Source: Eubacterium sp.
GTDB lineage: Bacteria; Bacillota; Clostridia; Lachnospirales; Lachnospiraceae
Length of the DNA: 7,830 nt
Direction: 5' to 3'
Assembly (NCBI GenBank): GCA_003520145.1
Contig: DOVJ01000142.1
Coordinates: forward strand, 1 to 7,830
The notes below the pieces were generated by a model. That model searched no databases. It was not told the origin of the DNA and saw only the letters and a program-made list of their open reading frames with translations. Positions 6,143-7,830 of this stretch are shown here, in pieces; within the stretch, counting starts at the first letter, position 1; every line of letters starts with the position of its first letter. Position numbers and translations under genes: made by a program.

Positions 6143-7131
6143 CACTTCACCTCCCTGTAATCCTTAGACACTGTTCTTGCGGCCAGTACTACCTTATTCT
6201 GCCTTCTTATATCCCTTCTCTTATTGATACTCTTAAGCATAGGAACATACATCCTCTTCCAGTAAGGGAAGGCAAGGAAGATAGCTACGATAAGAGCCTG
6301 AAGAAGCTTAAGAAGGTCTGTATCTATACCAAACCAAAGTATAATCTGAAGTACCATAAAGTATATGACTGCTCCAAGCGATACAGACAAAAGCTGCAAA
6401 GCAAAGTTACGGAATATCCTTGAGAAGATAACATTACCTATGATAACCGCAGCAAGACCGATAACGATAGCACCACGACCCATATTAATATCAGAAAATC
6501 CCTGATACTGTCCGTAAAGAGCACTTGCAAATGCTACGATACCATTAGAGATCATAAGACCGATAACAATATTCAGCTTGGTGTTGATACCCTGGGCACG
6601 GCTCATATTAGGATTACTACCCGTAGCTCTCATAGAACATCCAAGCTCAGTACCAAAGAACCAGTACAAAATCGCTATGAGTACAACAGTCATACAGGAA
6701 ACTATAAAAATTGTATTCTTATAAAAATCCACACCGCTCGTATACTTAATAGCAACAAGAACATCATACTTAGATGATGATATAACTCTATTTGCCTGTC
6801 CCATGATCTTAAGATTCACGGAATATAGAGCTATCTGCGTTAAGATACCAGCCAGGATGGCAGGAATACCCATCACCACATGAAGAATACCCGTTACAAA
6901 ACCTGCGAGTATACCTGCTATAAAAGCGACTAGCATAGCCACCCAGATATTATAACCGTTCATAAGCATCATCGCACATACAGCGGCGCCTGTACACATA
7001 GAACCGTCCACCGTAAGGTCGGCAACATCAAGAACCTTATAAGTCAGGAACACGCCGATTGCCATTATACCCCAGATCAAACCCTGCGATATGGCGCCTG
7101 GCATAGCATTTAATAATACTGTAAAATCCAC
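6142..7131 (-). CDS. ABC transporter permease (TrpY-like, BPD_transp_2 type)
   Basis: A highly hydrophobic protein, 329 residues from the preferred start, the membrane channel of a solute importer. Around eight or more transmembrane segments can be seen, with family blocks DVADLTVDGS (35-44), GTELGCSMRATGSNP (160-174) and GFSDINMGRGAIVIGLAAVIIG (211-232), and a basic cytoplasmic tail. This matches permeases paired with ABC_sub_bind solute-binding proteins. The GTG at 7131 is preferred because GGAGG (7141-7137) lies five bases upstream and because it places the ALPG-like NAMPG block near the N-terminus, as I recall for relatives. The ATG at 7143 and TTG at 7149 are in frame but lack a ribosome binding site and abut a hairpin. 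The ATPase gene overlaps the stop. Confidence 0.92.
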   Translation of the reverse strand: MDFTVLLNAMPGAISQGLIWGIMAIGVFLTYKVLDVADLTVDGSMCTGAAVCAMMLMNGYNIWVAMLVAFIAGILAGFVTGILHVVMGIPAILAGILTQIALYSVNLKIMGQANRVISSSKYDVLVAIKYTSGVDFYKNTIFIVSCMTVVLIAILYWFFGTELGCSMRATGSNPNMSRAQGINTKLNIVIGLMISNGIVAFASALYGQYQGFSDINMGRGAIVIGLAAVIIGNVIFSRIFRNFALQLLSVSLGAVIYFMVLQIILWFGIDTDLLKLLQALIVAIFLAFPYWKRMYVPMLKSINKRRDIRRQNKVVLAARTVSKDYREVK

Positions 7132-7147
7132 ATTTTCCTCCATATGC

Positions 7148-7179
7148 AAAACGGGGAACCGATATATACCGATTCCCCG
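7148..7179 (-). terminator. Intercistronic terminator-like hairpin in the ABC operon
   Basis: On the minus strand CGGGGAA (7179-7173) pairs with TTCCCCG (7158-7152) around a 14-base loop, followed by TTTT (7151-7148). It lies between the solute-binding protein stop (7201) and the permease start. The T-run is short, so partial termination or 3' end protection of the upstream message is likely, giving more binding protein than membrane components. Confidence 0.7.
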
Positions 7180-7200
7180 CTGATATAATAATTATATTTA

Positions 7201-7830
7201 TTACTTCGCTACCTCAAAATTATCAGGAACCTTGATATTGAGTTCTTTACATATAGTCTCGTTGTACTGATATGTAACCTTAGGTGAATACTTAATCTCC
7301 ATGGTCTTGATATCTTTCTTGTTTACAAGGATCTCATAAGCCATAAGACCTGTCTCGTATCCAAGATCATAGTAGTTGATAGATACAGTAGCGATACCAC
7401 ATCCCTTACAGATACTTACCTCACCTGCGATGATAGGACACTTCTTAGGTCTAGCTATAGAATCGATAACCTCTTTGTTAGAAGCAGCTGTGTTATCAGT
7501 TGGGATGTAAAGTGCATCACAGTTTGAAACTGCACTTGTACATACTGCAGCGATATCATTAGAATCAGAGAATACATAATCCTTAGTCTCATAACCAAGC
7601 TTCTTAAGTTCCTTAGCAATCTCAACTGCCTGGAACTTAGAGTTAGCCTCAGCTGAACAGTAGAGGATACCTACCTTCTTAGCATCAGGAAGAAGAGTCT
7701 TAAAAAGTTCTGCCTGCTTATCAAGTGGAGCAAGATCCGATGTTCCGGATATATTGATACCAGTCTTGCCATCCTTGATAGTCATATCAAGAGCAGCACC
7801 GTAGTCTGTTACAGAAGTTCCAAGTATAGG
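7201..7830 (-). CDS. ABC transporter solute-binding protein, ABC_sub_bind family (5' partial)
   Basis: The frame stays open through the right edge, so the 209 visible residues are the C-terminal part; the signal/lipoprotein peptide and first lobe lie outside. Family blocks are PILGTSVTDYGAAL (1-14), GINISGTSDLAP (24-35), a Rossmann-like second lobe starting VGILYCSAEANS (53-64), ALYIPTDNTAASN (106-118), IAGEVSICKGCGIATVSINYYDLGYETG (134-161, quoted in parts: CKGCG 141-145, YYDLGYETG 153-161). This is the TrpX-like ABC_sub_bind group, not the BMP/PnrA lipoproteins. The methionine at 7785 is internal: the VTD block upstream of it is conserved. Related systems have been linked to tryptophan or tyrosine uptake, but the ligand here is not readable. 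A hairpin separates it from the permease gene. Confidence 0.9.
   Translation of the reverse strand, partial: PILGTSVTDYGAALDMTIKDGKTGINISGTSDLAPLDKQAELFKTLLPDAKKVGILYCSAEANSKFQAVEIAKELKKLGYETKDYVFSDSNDIAAVCTSAVSNCDALYIPTDNTAASNKEVIDSIARPKKCPIIAGEVSICKGCGIATVSINYYDLGYETGLMAYEILVNKKDIKTMEIKYSPKVTYQYNETICKELNIKVPDNFEVAK

Overview
The window looks like a chromosomal segment of a low-to-moderate GC anaerobic Firmicute, most likely a Lachnospiraceae or other clostridial relative (inference). The grounds are the strictly anaerobic gene set (glycyl-radical activase, clostridial-type 2[4Fe-4S] ferredoxin, flavoredoxin-like protein), strong AAGGAGG/GGAGG ribosome binding sites, a TTGAAT-17-TATAAT housekeeping promoter, and AT-rich spacers holding compact intrinsic terminators. 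I see no IS element, integrase, tRNA, rRNA or CRISPR array, and no obvious compositional island.

The left part (1-2245) is all on the plus strand. It starts with the probable C-terminal tail of a membrane protein. Next come pflA (pyruvate formate-lyase activating enzyme, radical SAM), a 56-residue 2[4Fe-4S] ferredoxin with its own promoter and terminator, and azlC-azlD, an overlapping pair encoding a branched-chain amino acid exporter. A G+C-rich hairpin at about 2246-2290 ends azlD and, read on the other strand, also ends the convergent operon.

The centre (2290-5186) is a compact minus-strand operon, read right to left: an HD-domain protein, a flavoredoxin/flavin-reductase-like FMN protein joined to it by an ATGA overlap, and, 9 bases further on, a 615-residue OLD-family protein (ABC-type ATPase plus TOPRIM nuclease). 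OLD-family nucleases often act in phage defence, but the neighbours are not a recognised defence set and Gabija's GajB helicase is absent. This is the least ordinary arrangement in the window.

The right part (5348-7830) is a minus-strand ABC transporter operon: an ABC_sub_bind-type solute-binding protein (5' end outside the window), a permease and an ATPase (TrpXYZ-like architecture). A terminator-like hairpin sits between the binding-protein and permease genes and probably sets their relative expression. The operon ends in an intrinsic terminator at about 5308-5342. Most of the sequence encodes recognisable families; the possible novelty lies in the OLD/HD/flavoprotein operon and in several intergenic repeats.
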